A stretch of 64,000 nt of DNA. Origin: an uncultured Lachnospiraceae bacterium (lineage in GTDB: Bacteria; Bacillota; Clostridia; Lachnospirales; Lachnospiraceae). Positions within the stretch are counted from its first letter, which is position 1. Every line of letters begins with the position of its first letter. The position numbers were made by a program, and so were the translations under genes. The notes beneath the pieces were generated by a model. It was not told the DNA's origin. It saw nothing but the letters and a program-made list of their open reading frames with translations, and ran no database searches. The stretch is taken from contig CAJUFU010000001.1 of NCBI GenBank assembly GCA_910585555.1, positions 5,355-69,354 on the forward strand. The letters are read 5' to 3'. Shown here in pieces: positions 8,984-16,850 of the stretch.

Positions 8984-9050
8984 AATAATTATCCTCCTTG
9001 CATATAAGACTGTTTGAAATTGATATATCTTTATCAATTACCTACATCTT

Positions 9051-9079
9051 ATTCTAATATAAATGCAGTAAATATACAA
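9051..9079 (-). promoter_or_regulatory. Promoter of the ferredoxin gene
   Basis: On the minus strand TTGTAT (9079-9074) and TAGAAT (9056-9051) are 17 bp apart, about 70 bp upstream of the ferredoxin start. Confidence 0.55.
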
Positions 9080-9137
9080 GGGTAAAGTGTGAAGAAAGGG
9101 CCGCATAATTGCTTATTTCCATATTCTGTCGAGCTGC

Positions 9138-9914
9138 TTATTCTGCGTGATGATTTTGGATACCAAGCTCCTCTCTGCGCTTACGTATACCGTCCAAAAT
9201 AACCTTCTTTTTCTCCACAAGTTTACTCTTATCCATCTGCGGAACACCGGCCAGTTTGTATTTCATGCCCAGTTTCTCGTATTTGGATTCTCCCATGGTG
9301 TGATAGGGGAGTGCATCCAGCGCTTTTAAATTGGTGAAAGCGCCGATAAAGTAGCCAAGTTGATAGAGATATTTGTCATCGTCTGTAAGGCCAGGAACAA
9401 TTACGTGGCGAATCCACATGTCCACGTGCTTTTCATTAAGATATTCTGCAAAGGCAAGTATGCCGTCGTTGGGCTGAGAGGTAAGCTCCTTGTGCTTCTC
9501 CGGATCGATATGTTTGATATCAAGCATAACCAAATCCGTTAACGTCATCAGTTTGTCCAATTTAGCCAGCCATTCAGGGTTGGCATTCTTCTTATAGGCG
9601 ATACCTGAGGAATCGATACAGGTATGCACGTTATTTGCCTTGGCGATGGTGAACAAATCAATCAAGAAGTCCACCTGCATCAAAGGCTCGCCGCCAGTAA
9701 CTGTGATGCCGCCGCCCTTGTAAAAAGCCTCGTTTCGTTTGTATTGTTCAAAAATATATTCCGGTTCCATCAATGTGCCGCCGTTCATCTCCCAGGTGTC
9801 GGGATTATGACAGTAGGCGCACCGCATAGGACAACCCTGAACGAAGACCACAAAACGCGTACCCGGTCCGTCTACGGTGCCAAAACTTTCTAAGGAATGT
9901 ATTCTTCCCTGCAT
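9138..9914 (-). CDS. pflA: Pyruvate formate-lyase-activating enzyme (radical SAM)
   Basis: PflA abstracts a hydrogen from the glycine of pyruvate formate-lyase using a [4Fe-4S] cluster and S-adenosylmethionine. The 258-aa protein opens with the family signature SFGTVDGPGTRFVVF, then CPMRCAYCHNPDTW with the CxxxCxxC cluster motif near residue 29, and the SAM-binding TGGEPLMQ near residue 74. It lies downstream of the split pfl genes on the same strand, behind a terminator. Its natural target here would be the separate 79-aa glycyl-radical protein. Confidence 0.97.
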   Translation of the reverse strand: MQGRIHSLESFGTVDGPGTRFVVFVQGCPMRCAYCHNPDTWEMNGGTLMEPEYIFEQYKRNEAFYKGGGITVTGGEPLMQVDFLIDLFTIAKANNVHTCIDSSGIAYKKNANPEWLAKLDKLMTLTDLVMLDIKHIDPEKHKELTSQPNDGILAFAEYLNEKHVDMWIRHVIVPGLTDDDKYLYQLGYFIGAFTNLKALDALPYHTMGESKYEKLGMKYKLAGVPQMDKSKLVEKKKVILDGIRKRREELGIQNHHAE

Positions 9915-10021
9915 ATTGATACCCTGCCTTTCTACTGTTTTACTAACATTAGTATACTCCTTATACAGATAAAAAACTAGACAATCCGTAATTTAGGCCT
10001 AAATAATATCAACACATAAAC

Positions 10022-10055
10022 AAAAAAGGAGCCAACCGGAAAACCGGTCAGCCCC
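10022..10055 (-). terminator. Terminator of the split pfl operon
   Basis: On the minus strand GGGGCTGACCGG (10055-10044) pairs with CCGGTTGGCTCC (10039-10028) around TTTT, followed by six T. It stands between the free glycyl-radical gene and pflA. Confidence 0.9.
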
Positions 10056-10091
10056 TCAAAAAATCGCTTAGGTTACTTTTCAAATTACCAA

Positions 10092-10204
10092 GCCGAGCCC
10101 GCAAAGCGGTACTCCAAAAGTAAATTGTGAAATGACTTTGACATTCACTATACCGAGCCCGCAAAAGCGGTGCTCGAGAGGTTAATTCCGAAGGAATTTA
10201 CCTC
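10092..10204 (-). repeat. Dispersed two-hairpin repeat, copy A (after the glycyl-radical gene)
   Basis: The main unit (10154-10204), read on the minus strand, begins 2 nt after the stop codon of the glycyl-radical gene. Hairpin 1 has arms GAGGTAAATTCC (10204-10193) and GGAATTAACCTC (10189-10178) with loop TTC. Hairpin 2 has arms CGAGC/GCTCG and CCGC/GCGG with an A bulge and a TTTT loop. A second, weaker hairpin-2 unit lies at 10092-10115. The same design follows pflB (copy B) and atpE (copy C). Confidence 0.85.
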
Positions 10205-10206
10205 AC

Positions 10207-10446
10207 TTATACACTCTCATGGAATGTACGAGAAATAACGTCTGCCTGCTGTTCCGGTGTTAATTTGATGAAGTTAACTGCATAACCGGATACGCGGATT
10301 GTCAACTGAGGATAATTCTCAGGATGCTTCTGAGCATCTAATAAAGTATCTCTGTTGAGCACGTTAACGTTAAGGTGATGGCCGCCTTTTGTTGCATAAC
10401 CATCTAATAAAGAAACTAAGTTATCTACCTGAGCATTTGCTGCCAT
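10207..10446 (-). CDS. grcA: Free-standing glycyl-radical domain of pyruvate formate-lyase (GrcA/YfiD-like)
   Basis: This 79-aa protein matches the C-terminal glycyl-radical domain of pyruvate formate-lyase: LLDGY, the HHLNVNVLNRDTLLDA strand-helix, YPQLTIRVSGYAV with the radical Gly at residue 54, then LTPEQQADVISRTF. GrcA proteins of this kind can replace an oxygen-damaged domain in full-length enzyme. Here the neighbouring pflB has no such domain at all, so this protein is more likely an obligate subunit than a spare part. AGGAGGACAAAACA precedes the ATG. A terminator follows. Confidence 0.93.
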   Translation of the reverse strand: MAANAQVDNLVSLLDGYATKGGHHLNVNVLNRDTLLDAQKHPENYPQLTIRVSGYAVNFIKLTPEQQADVISRTFHESV

Positions 10447-10521
10447 TGTTTTGTCCTCCTATAATATCTTTTATTATTGCATTGAATTATATACTCGCTC
10501 ATAATTTCTCATGGCGTAGTA

Positions 10522-10725
10522 TTATTTAAAATCATCCAGCCCCTCATGGAGAGTTGGAACACTGCAGGCCAATGGGGTACGGGAGCAATCCGTGCACCCC
10601 ATGGTCTGAACATTCTTAGAATTTTGCGCTTCGTCATCGACTTCCACATTCACATGTCCGACACCCTGTGCCATCCCGGAATCCATCATCTTAACAAAGT
10701 CATCAATCATCTTTTTATCATCCAT
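10522..10725 (-). CDS. Small cysteine-bearing protein related to the start of the glycyl-radical domain
   Basis: The 67-aa product lies between pflB and the free glycyl-radical gene. Residues 9-30 (DFVKMMDSGMAQGVGHVNVEVD) parallel residues 9-29 of the glycyl-radical protein (NLVSLLDGYATKGGHHLNVNV). The rest diverges: there is no RVSGY motif but instead Cys44, Cys47 and Cys54 in GCTDCSRTPLAC. AAGGAGGAAATAATAT precedes the ATG, so it is well translated. I do not recognise the family. Possible roles are an assembly or redox factor, or a truncated relic of a duplicated radical domain. Confidence 0.8.
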   Translation of the reverse strand: MDDKKMIDDFVKMMDSGMAQGVGHVNVEVDDEAQNSKNVQTMGCTDCSRTPLACSVPTLHEGLDDFK

Positions 10726-10836
10726 ATATTATTTCCTCCTTATGATATCTCTGGAAAAAAATCTGTCATATATGGATTTTTTTCCGATCAACAGAAAATA
10801 TACATTTTCCATTAATCACTACATCACTATTTTATC

Positions 10837-10886
10837 CGAGTTTGCGAAGCAACACTCGCGTAGTTAATTCCGCAGGAATTTACTAC
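10837..10886 (-). repeat. Dispersed two-hairpin repeat, copy B (after pflB)
   Basis: On the minus strand it begins 2 nt after the pflB stop codon. Hairpin 1 has arms GTAGTAAATTCC (10886-10875) and GGAATTAACTAC (10871-10860) with loop TGC. Hairpin 2 has arms CGAGT/ACTCG and TTGC/GCAA with a G bulge and a TTC loop. Compared with copies A and C, both sides of several pairs change together (GTAG/CTAC for GAGG/CCTC, CGAGT/ACTCG for CGAGC/GCTCG, TTGC/GCAA for CCGC/GCGG). Confidence 0.88.
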
Positions 10887-10888
10887 AG

Positions 10889-12928
10889 TTATTTACTCAG
10901 GTCAACTTCGATATCGCCTGCAAATACCTGATCTTCTTTACCAAGAGCACCAGGAATGATGGTGAAGGTATTGGAGATACCATCCTGTGCATCGTTGAAC
11001 GGAAGTTTGGATACAGAAGATAAGGAAGCTACTGCACCGTGGGTATCGCGTCCGTGCATCGGGTTAGCACCAGGAGCAAAAGGCTGGCCTTTCTTACGTC
11101 CGTCAGGTGTGTTACCTGTAGCCTTACCATAAGTTACGTTGGAAGTAATGGTAAGGATGGAAGTTGTCGGAACGCCTTCTCTGTAGGTATGATGTCTTCT
11201 GATAGCGGTCATGAACTTGTGAACGATTTCCTGAGCAATCTCGTCTACGCGGTCATCGTCATTACCATATTTCGGGAACTCACCAGTGGTCTTGAAATCA
11301 ACGATGATGCCGTCTTCGTCTCTGATCGGCTCAACCTTAGCATACTTGATAGCGGACAGGGAGTCAGCTACGATGGAAAGGCCTGCAACACCTGTTGCGA
11401 AGTAACGCTTAACGTTCTTGTCATGAAGAGCCATCTCTGCTCTCTCATAGCAGTATTTATCATGCATGTAGTGGATGATGTTCAGTGTATTTACATACAC
11501 ATCAGCCTGCCACTCCATCATATCAAGGAACTTATCCAGAACATCATCATAGTCGAGAACATCGCCGGTAACAGGACGATACTTAGGACCAACCTGTTTC
11601 TTGGTAACTTCGTCAACACCGCCATTTAATGCATATAACAGACATTTAGCAAGATTAGCACGTGCGCCGAAGAACTGCATTTCCTTACCGATAACCATGG
11701 AAGATACGCAACAAGCAATACCATAGTCGTCACCATGCGTAACTCTCATCAAATCATCATTCTCATACTGGATGGAAGAGGTCTGGATGGACATTTTAGC
11801 ACAGTATTTCTTCCAAGCTTCAGGAAGCCTTGTGGACCAGAGAACTGTTAAGTTGGGCTCCGGAGAAGGTCCTAAGTTGGTTAATGTGTGCAGGTAACGG
11901 AAGCTCATCTTAGTAACCATCGGACGACCGTCAACACCAACACCGCCGAGGGACTCTGTTACCCATACCGGATCGCCAGCGAAAATCTGGTTGTACTCAG
12001 GTGTACGAGCGAACTTGATGCATCTTAACTTCATAATAAAGTGATCTACGAATTCCTGAATCTGCTGCTCGGTGAAAGTACCGTTAGCAAGGTCACGCTC
12101 AGCGTATACATCAAGGAAAGTAGAAGTACGGCCAAGAGACATAGCGGCACCGTTCTGCTCCTTAACAGCACACAGATATCCGAAGTAGGTAGCCTGAATA
12201 GCTTCCTGTACATTAGATGCCGGTTTGGAAATATCGCAGCCATAAGATGCAGCCATTTCCTTCATCATCTTCAGAGCAACCATCTGCTCGGAAAGCTCTT
12301 CGCGAAGACGAATCACATCATCTGTCATAACGCGGCCTGTGGAATTCTTCTGATCCTGTTTGTCCTCGATCAGTCTGTCGATACCATACAGAGCAACACG
12401 TCTGTAGTCGCCGATGATACGGCCGCGGCCATAAGCATCCGGAAGACCTGTGATAATATGGGAAGAACGGCAGGCTCTCATCTCCTGATTGTAAGCATCA
12501 AAGCAGCCTGCATTATGTGTCTTTCTGTGGGTAGAGAAGAACTCGCTGATCTCAGGGTCTACTTCATAACCGTTGTCGGAGCAGGCTTTCTCAGCCATTC
12601 TGATACCGCCGTAAGGCTGAAGGGAACGCTTGAAAGGCTTATCTGTCTGGAAACCAACGATTGTCTCTTTGCTCTTGTCAAGATAACCAGGGCCATGAGA
12701 AGTGATGGTGGAAACCACCTTGGTGTCCATATCAAGTACACCGCCAGCCTCACGTTCCTGTTTCTGTAATTCAAGAACCTGTGCCCATAAGTCTTTTGTG
12801 TTCTGTGTAGCTTCAGCTAAGAAGGACTCGTCACCATCATAGGGATGATAGTTCCTCTGGATAAAGTCACGGACATTGACTTCTTTGTCCCACTTGCCGC
12901 CTACGAAATCTTTCCATTCTGGTCTCAT
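10889..12928 (-). CDS. pflB: Pyruvate formate-lyase catalytic core lacking the glycyl-radical domain
   Basis: Pyruvate formate-lyase converts pyruvate and CoA to acetyl-CoA and formate. The 679-aa product has the catalytic pair Cys406-Cys407 in GIACCVSSM and aligns with the enzyme from its N-terminus (WKDFVGGKW) up to GISNTFTIIPGALGK. It then stops at GDIEVDLSK, about 70-80 residues short of the usual 750-760, so the RVSGY radical loop is absent. That missing piece is encoded separately at 10207-10446. No frameshift is visible: the stop is clean and is followed 2 nt later by a structured repeat. Confidence 0.95.
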   Translation of the reverse strand: MRPEWKDFVGGKWDKEVNVRDFIQRNYHPYDGDESFLAEATQNTKDLWAQVLELQKQEREAGGVLDMDTKVVSTITSHGPGYLDKSKETIVGFQTDKPFKRSLQPYGGIRMAEKACSDNGYEVDPEISEFFSTHRKTHNAGCFDAYNQEMRACRSSHIITGLPDAYGRGRIIGDYRRVALYGIDRLIEDKQDQKNSTGRVMTDDVIRLREELSEQMVALKMMKEMAASYGCDISKPASNVQEAIQATYFGYLCAVKEQNGAAMSLGRTSTFLDVYAERDLANGTFTEQQIQEFVDHFIMKLRCIKFARTPEYNQIFAGDPVWVTESLGGVGVDGRPMVTKMSFRYLHTLTNLGPSPEPNLTVLWSTRLPEAWKKYCAKMSIQTSSIQYENDDLMRVTHGDDYGIACCVSSMVIGKEMQFFGARANLAKCLLYALNGGVDEVTKKQVGPKYRPVTGDVLDYDDVLDKFLDMMEWQADVYVNTLNIIHYMHDKYCYERAEMALHDKNVKRYFATGVAGLSIVADSLSAIKYAKVEPIRDEDGIIVDFKTTGEFPKYGNDDDRVDEIAQEIVHKFMTAIRRHHTYREGVPTTSILTITSNVTYGKATGNTPDGRKKGQPFAPGANPMHGRDTHGAVASLSSVSKLPFNDAQDGISNTFTIIPGALGKEDQVFAGDIEVDLSK

Positions 12929-13000
12929 TTTGAAATAACCTCCTATGTTTAAATTTTTTAATAATGTTTTGTGGTTAAAACATGCTTATCCAGTACCAAT

Positions 13001-13030
13001 ATTATATGTTATAGAAAGTAAAAGAGTCAA
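13001..13030 (-). promoter_or_regulatory. Promoter of the split pfl operon
   Basis: On the minus strand TTGACT (13030-13025) and a perfect TATAAT (13006-13001) are 18 bp apart, about 70 bp upstream of pflB. Inverted repeats lie just upstream of it. Confidence 0.8.
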
Positions 13031-13037
13031 GACGGCC

Positions 13038-13116
13038 TTTGTACTTTTTCGCATACAAATGCCAAAAATTAACTTAATTTTTTGTGAAAATTGTATGTAA
13101 AAAGATGCAGATACAA
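13038..13116. promoter_or_regulatory. Two TTTGTA-type inverted repeats upstream of pflB
   Basis: TTTGTA (13038-13043) and TACAAA (13054-13059) form an inverted repeat with 10 bp between, centred about 55 bp upstream of the predicted pflB start point, where activators often bind. A second, looser one has TTGTAT (13091-13096) and ATACAA (13111-13116). Neither matches the Rex or FNR consensus well. The protein that binds is unknown. Confidence 0.45.
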
Positions 13117-13233
13117 AATATTGATAATCGGGTATCAATCGACAGAAACTATCCGTAACCAAAAGGTTGAAAAGCTGTACTTTTAAGCGATTAAAGTATA
13201 TTATCGCAATGGAGTATTGTATTGAGAAACTGC

Positions 13234-13262
13234 TTGCACAACCTTTAGATTCCTATTATAAT
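13234..13262 (+). promoter_or_regulatory. Promoter of the DUF1858 gene
   Basis: TTGCAC (13234-13239) and TATAAT (13257-13262) are 17 bp apart, about 65 bp before the start codon. It is divergent from the pfl promoter. Confidence 0.8.
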
Positions 13263-13327
13263 CAACATGAATAGATTCTGCCTAATATAACAGACTATTA
13301 CTATTAAGATTAAATCGGAGGTATGAT

Positions 13328-13528
13328 ATGGCACAGATCAGTAAAGATACAACTATCGGAGAAGCGCTGAGGATTAACATGGATATCGCACCGGTCCTCA
13401 TGGAAATCGGTATGCACTGCCTGGGGTGTCCTTCTGCACAGGGGGAGACACTGGAAGAGGCTGCGATGGTACATGGTATTGCGGTTGATGACCTGATGGC
13501 AAAGATTGATGCAGTCACAGGAGCATAG
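13328..13528 (+). CDS. DUF1858 domain protein
   Basis: The 66-aa protein has the DUF1858 pattern: TIGEALRINMDIAPVLMEIGMHCLGCPSA with a CxxC, followed by TLEEAAMVHGIAVDDLMAKI. The family is often found near redox enzymes in anaerobes and is related to the N-terminal part of ScdA-type iron-sulfur repair proteins. Its function is not established. A TCGGAGGTATGAT binding site precedes the ATG. It is divergent from the pfl operon and could share control with it. Confidence 0.88.
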   Translation: MAQISKDTTIGEALRINMDIAPVLMEIGMHCLGCPSAQGETLEEAAMVHGIAVDDLMAKIDAVTGA

Positions 13529-13578
13529 ACGGATGATTTTCGGATAGGCCGTCGGTAGTGAAGTAATAAAATTAGAAA

Positions 13579-13612
13579 GAAGGGGGTATTCCGGCCAGAG
13601 GAAGCCCCCTTC
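13579..13612. terminator. Bidirectional terminator between the DUF1858 gene and mecA
   Basis: GAAGGGGG (13579-13586) pairs with CCCCCTTC (13605-13612). The two flanking genes converge on it. The T-rich tail is better in the mecA direction. Confidence 0.7.
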
Positions 13613-13615
13613 GGT

Positions 13616-14389
13616 TTATATGCTAGCTAAAACTTCTAATGCCTTGTCTTGAATCAGCGGCTCATAGTGCTCTTCCAGATAAGCATTGGTAGCGGCCGCA
13701 GTTTTTTCAATCTTAGCGTATTCTGAAATCAGGCTGCATATCCGATTGTATGCATCCATGTCCAGAGTGCCTGGGTTCAAAAGGAGCAGATACCTGCCGG
13801 AACTGTCGTCCTTATAAAGGGAATTCGCATCCTGATAGGAAGTGGAAATCACACGGGCCAGTCGGGTAACATCTCTGAGAGAAGAAAATGAAAACAGGCG
13901 GCTGGTGGTCTTCACAGAAGAAGCGTCTTTATTATTTTTGGAAGCAGAAGCTTTAGACGCCGGTGCGCCGGACTGTGGTGCAGAGACATCCGCGCTGGAA
14001 CTGTTCATCTTGCGCAGCATATTGAGTACTTCATCCGCGCCGTCAGCAAAACTATCCATAAGCGCTTCCGTTTCGTCGGAAAAGCTTTCCTCATCATGAA
14101 CAGAAGGGGCAAACTTGGAGAAACGAGTATCCAGTTCCTCAGGGTCTTCTACTTTGGTAACAATCAATACAATGCATTCTGCGTTTAAGGGGATTGCCTC
14201 GATCATCAAAGGAATATCTTCCGCTTCAAAGCCGCATTCGTAAGCCGCCTGCTGCATCATATCACGGAAAAGACTCTTGGCCTTTTCTGTGCCGTAGGCC
14301 AGTTCACTGATCTTTAATTCCCTGTTAAGAAGATCCTCGCGGGTGAGGGTGCATCGAATCTGATGTTCGTTTACTTTTTCTATTTTCAT
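13616..14389 (-). CDS. mecA: Adaptor protein MecA
   Basis: MecA hands substrates to the ClpC-ClpP protease. The 257-aa protein has the N-terminal domain MKIEKVNEHQIRCTLTREDL, in which family members recognise targets, an acidic and Ser/Ala-rich linker around residues 95-160, and a C-terminal ClpC-binding domain (RLFSFSSLRDVTRLARVI). The start codon is well supported by homology; AAAGGATG lies upstream. In Clostridia its targets are mostly unknown. Confidence 0.93.
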   Translation of the reverse strand: MKIEKVNEHQIRCTLTREDLLNRELKISELAYGTEKAKSLFRDMMQQAAYECGFEAEDIPLMIEAIPLNAECIVLIVTKVEDPEELDTRFSKFAPSVHDEESFSDETEALMDSFADGADEVLNMLRKMNSSSADVSAPQSGAPASKASASKNNKDASSVKTTSRLFSFSSLRDVTRLARVISTSYQDANSLYKDDSSGRYLLLLNPGTLDMDAYNRICSLISEYAKIEKTAAATNAYLEEHYEPLIQDKALEVLASI

Positions 14390-14521
14390 GAGATGTTCAC
14401 ATCCTTTTTGTTATATATATTTTAGGAATTTCCTTTTTTGCCATTATATTATACTTTGCGTCACTTTTAGTCAATAGTGCGCGGAAAGTGTTTAAAAATT
14501 TTTAATAATTTTAGAATATGC

Positions 14522-14550
14522 TTGCTTTTTTGTCAGATTATGGTTATAAT
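14522..14550 (+). promoter_or_regulatory. Orphan promoter upstream of an unexplained transcript
   Basis: TTGCTT (14522-14527) and TATAAT (14545-14550) are 17 bp apart. The next convincing gene starts more than 500 bp downstream and has its own promoter at 15029-15057. Confidence 0.6.
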
Positions 14551-14555
14551 CCAAC

Positions 14556-14650
14556 TACAAGATGTCTTCTGACAATCAGCAGCGGAAGGAGGCATGCACA
14601 ATTTCATAAATAACATCTGTTCCTCCCGGATATTCAACGATAGGGAGGAA
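14556..14650 (+). ncRNA. Candidate structured RNA in the mecA-GH18 gap
   Basis: Downstream of the promoter at 14522-14550, AGATGT (14560-14565) can pair with ACATCT (14613-14618), and TTCCTCCC (14620-14627) pairs with GGGAGGAA (14643-14650). The second arm pair can also sequester the GGAGG at 14586-14592. No T-run terminator follows. A reading frame at 14663-14857 lacks a ribosome binding site and resembles nothing. The rest of the 14390-15084 gap shows only the next gene's promoter. Confidence 0.3.
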
Positions 14651-15028
14651 GTCTTATAGGCGATGTGTCTGGTCAGAGACCATATCTTATTCCCCTCTAT
14701 ATTTCACAATTATAATTCACAAGGAATGAGTAGGTTATACAGTTATTTTTCATTTTGCATGTCAGGGATATCTTTAGAACTATTTCCACCCTATATATCA
14801 TATGCCGTTAGTATATCACAATTGATTATTTATATTTCCTTTTGGCTGGTTAGATGAAGGCGTGGACGGTTACACTGTATGAGACAGAGTATTTTCAATA
14901 GGAACTTAAGATATTCATTACACAGGGAAGTTCCCGCTTACCGTCGTTGGTGGATGATTGTCTTGGCAGTAGGATTTTGCGATAAGTTATACAAAACGCA
15001 GAAAAATGCGAAAAATGTCAAAATCATA

Positions 15029-15057
15029 ATGACTGGAAAGAAATAGTTTGCTATAAT
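15029..15057 (+). promoter_or_regulatory. Extended -10 promoter of the GH18 gene
   Basis: ATGACT (15029-15034) and TATAAT (15052-15057) are 17 bp apart, and TG stands one base before the -10. AAAGGAG follows before ATG 15085. Confidence 0.75.
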
Positions 15058-15084
15058 TAGGACGGTCAGAAAGGAGCTGGATAG

Positions 15085-16776
15085 ATGAAAAAAGTGATTC
15101 CGGTGATCATCGCGATCGTCCTTATTATTGTGATCGCGGCGGCAGGATTAGGTGTGAAGTTGTTGGATAAATATTCTTATTCTAAAGAGAGAGCAGATCT
15201 GACAAAGTATTTTGGGGTTACGGGAAGTGATGATGTGCCTGTGATCTTGCAGGATGAGCAGATGGAGGAACACGCGAAGATGTGGGACGGTGTGTGCTAC
15301 TTTGATCTGGCCACTGTGCACAAATACTTTAACGACAGGTTTTATGAAGATAAGAAGGAAGGGCTTCTTCTCTACGCTTTGCCGGATAAGATTGTGAGAA
15401 CGGAGATTGGGACGGACACGCTCACAAAGGGAGACGAGGCGGAAACAAGGGATTATGTGATTTCCAGATACGAGGGGGATATGCTCTATATCGCGGCAGA
15501 TTTTGTGAAAGAGTACGCGAATTTTTCCTATGAGCTTTTTACACAGCCAAATCATATGCAGGTCTATAACCAGTGGAATGAGAGACAGCTGGCGGTGATC
15601 GCAAAGGATACCCAGGTGCGTTACCAGGGCGGAATCAAGAGTGATATTCTGACAGATGTAAAGAAAGGCGACGAAGTTGTTGTCTTGGAAGAAATGGAAA
15701 AATGGTCGAAGGTAAAAACGAAGGACGCCTTCATCGGTTATGTGGAAAATAAGAGATTAGAAGGGCATAGGGCCCAGACGCCGATTCCGGTGACGGATTA
15801 TGTGGAGCCGGTGTATGAGTCCAATACCCGTGATCATAAAATAAACATGGCATGGCATGGTGTGGGCAGTGTGGATGGCAATGGGACCCTGGATGCGATG
15901 CTTGCAAATACCAAAAGTATTAATGTGATATCCCCCACCTGGTTTACGTTAGTGGGCAATGAGGGAGATTTCAGCAGTTTTGCTTCCCAGTCTTATGTGG
16001 ATAAGGCGCACCAGAGGGGACTTGAGGTATGGGCTCTTGTGGGCAATGTAGAGAGCGTGGATGTGGATATGTATGAGGTGCTTGCCGGCACCACCAACAG
16101 GACCCATCTGATAGACGGTCTGATCAACACTGCCTTGGAATATGGGCTGGATGGTCTTAATATCGATTTTGAGAATATCAGTCTGGACGCAGGAGAACCT
16201 TATGTGGAATTTATCAGGGAACTTTCCATTCCCTGTAGAGAGCATGGTATCGTGCTGTCGGTGGATAACTATGTGCCCATGGACCATACAGATCATTATG
16301 ACCGGGCAGAGCAGGGACTTGTGGCGGACTATGTGGTGATCATGGGATACGATGAACACTATGCAGGAAGCGATAAGGCCGGATCTGTGGCATCCATCGA
16401 TTTTGTGGAGAGAGGCATAGCCAACACAGTGGAGCAGGTGCCGGCTCAAAAGGTGATCAACGGTATTCCTTTTTATACCAGAATATGGGAGACGTCCGGC
16501 ACTACCGTTTCCAGCCAGGCTGTGGGCATGGATATGGCGCATGTTTATATGCAGGAACACGGCATCACAGCCAGATGGGATGAGGAGACTTGTCAGAATT
16601 ATGGGGAGTATCAGTCCGGGGACAGTTTCATTCAGGTATGGCTTGAGGATGCGGAATCAATTCGTGTGAAATTGAATATTATGCAAAAGTACGGGATTGG
16701 AGGCGTGGCCGAGTGGAAGCTGGGATTCGAATCGTCTTCTGTCTGGGATGTGATTGAAGAATATATGAATCAATAA
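15085..16776 (+). CDS. Membrane-anchored glycoside hydrolase family 18 protein with SH3 domain
   Basis: The 563-aa protein has an N-terminal membrane anchor (residues 3-25), a region resembling a copper-amine-oxidase-like N-terminal fold (about 35-165), a bacterial SH3 domain (about 178-227, VRYQGG...GYVENKRL) and a GH18 barrel (about 245-560). The catalytic DGxxxDxE motif appears as DGLNIDFE near residue 355. Such proteins (YaaH/SleL type) act on N-acetylglucosamine linkages in peptidoglycan, often of spores. It is followed by cwlD, which supports a wall or spore-cortex role. The precise substrate is not shown. Confidence 0.9.
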   Translation: MKKVIPVIIAIVLIIVIAAAGLGVKLLDKYSYSKERADLTKYFGVTGSDDVPVILQDEQMEEHAKMWDGVCYFDLATVHKYFNDRFYEDKKEGLLLYALPDKIVRTEIGTDTLTKGDEAETRDYVISRYEGDMLYIAADFVKEYANFSYELFTQPNHMQVYNQWNERQLAVIAKDTQVRYQGGIKSDILTDVKKGDEVVVLEEMEKWSKVKTKDAFIGYVENKRLEGHRAQTPIPVTDYVEPVYESNTRDHKINMAWHGVGSVDGNGTLDAMLANTKSINVISPTWFTLVGNEGDFSSFASQSYVDKAHQRGLEVWALVGNVESVDVDMYEVLAGTTNRTHLIDGLINTALEYGLDGLNIDFENISLDAGEPYVEFIRELSIPCREHGIVLSVDNYVPMDHTDHYDRAEQGLVADYVVIMGYDEHYAGSDKAGSVASIDFVERGIANTVEQVPAQKVINGIPFYTRIWETSGTTVSSQAVGMDMAHVYMQEHGITARWDEETCQNYGEYQSGDSFIQVWLEDAESIRVKLNIMQKYGIGGVAEWKLGFESSSVWDVIEEYMNQ

Positions 16777-16850
16777 TAGACCCATGACCGCATTTTTCCG
16801 GTTGACCTTTCATATGCATGAATAAAGGCGATGATGTTAGGAATCAAATC

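Noticed and set aside
9915..10091. Possible second promoter or small gene between the pfl terminator and pflA
   Set aside because: No open frame with a binding site. A promoter for pflA must lie here but no box pair was convincing.
11039..12769. Long plus-strand frames inside pflB
   Set aside because: They are antisense shadows of a strongly conserved gene, with unlikely composition.
14663..14857. 64-aa reading frame in the mecA-GH18 gap
   Set aside because: No ribosome binding site, odd composition rich in Ser, Ile, Tyr and Phe, and no family resemblance.
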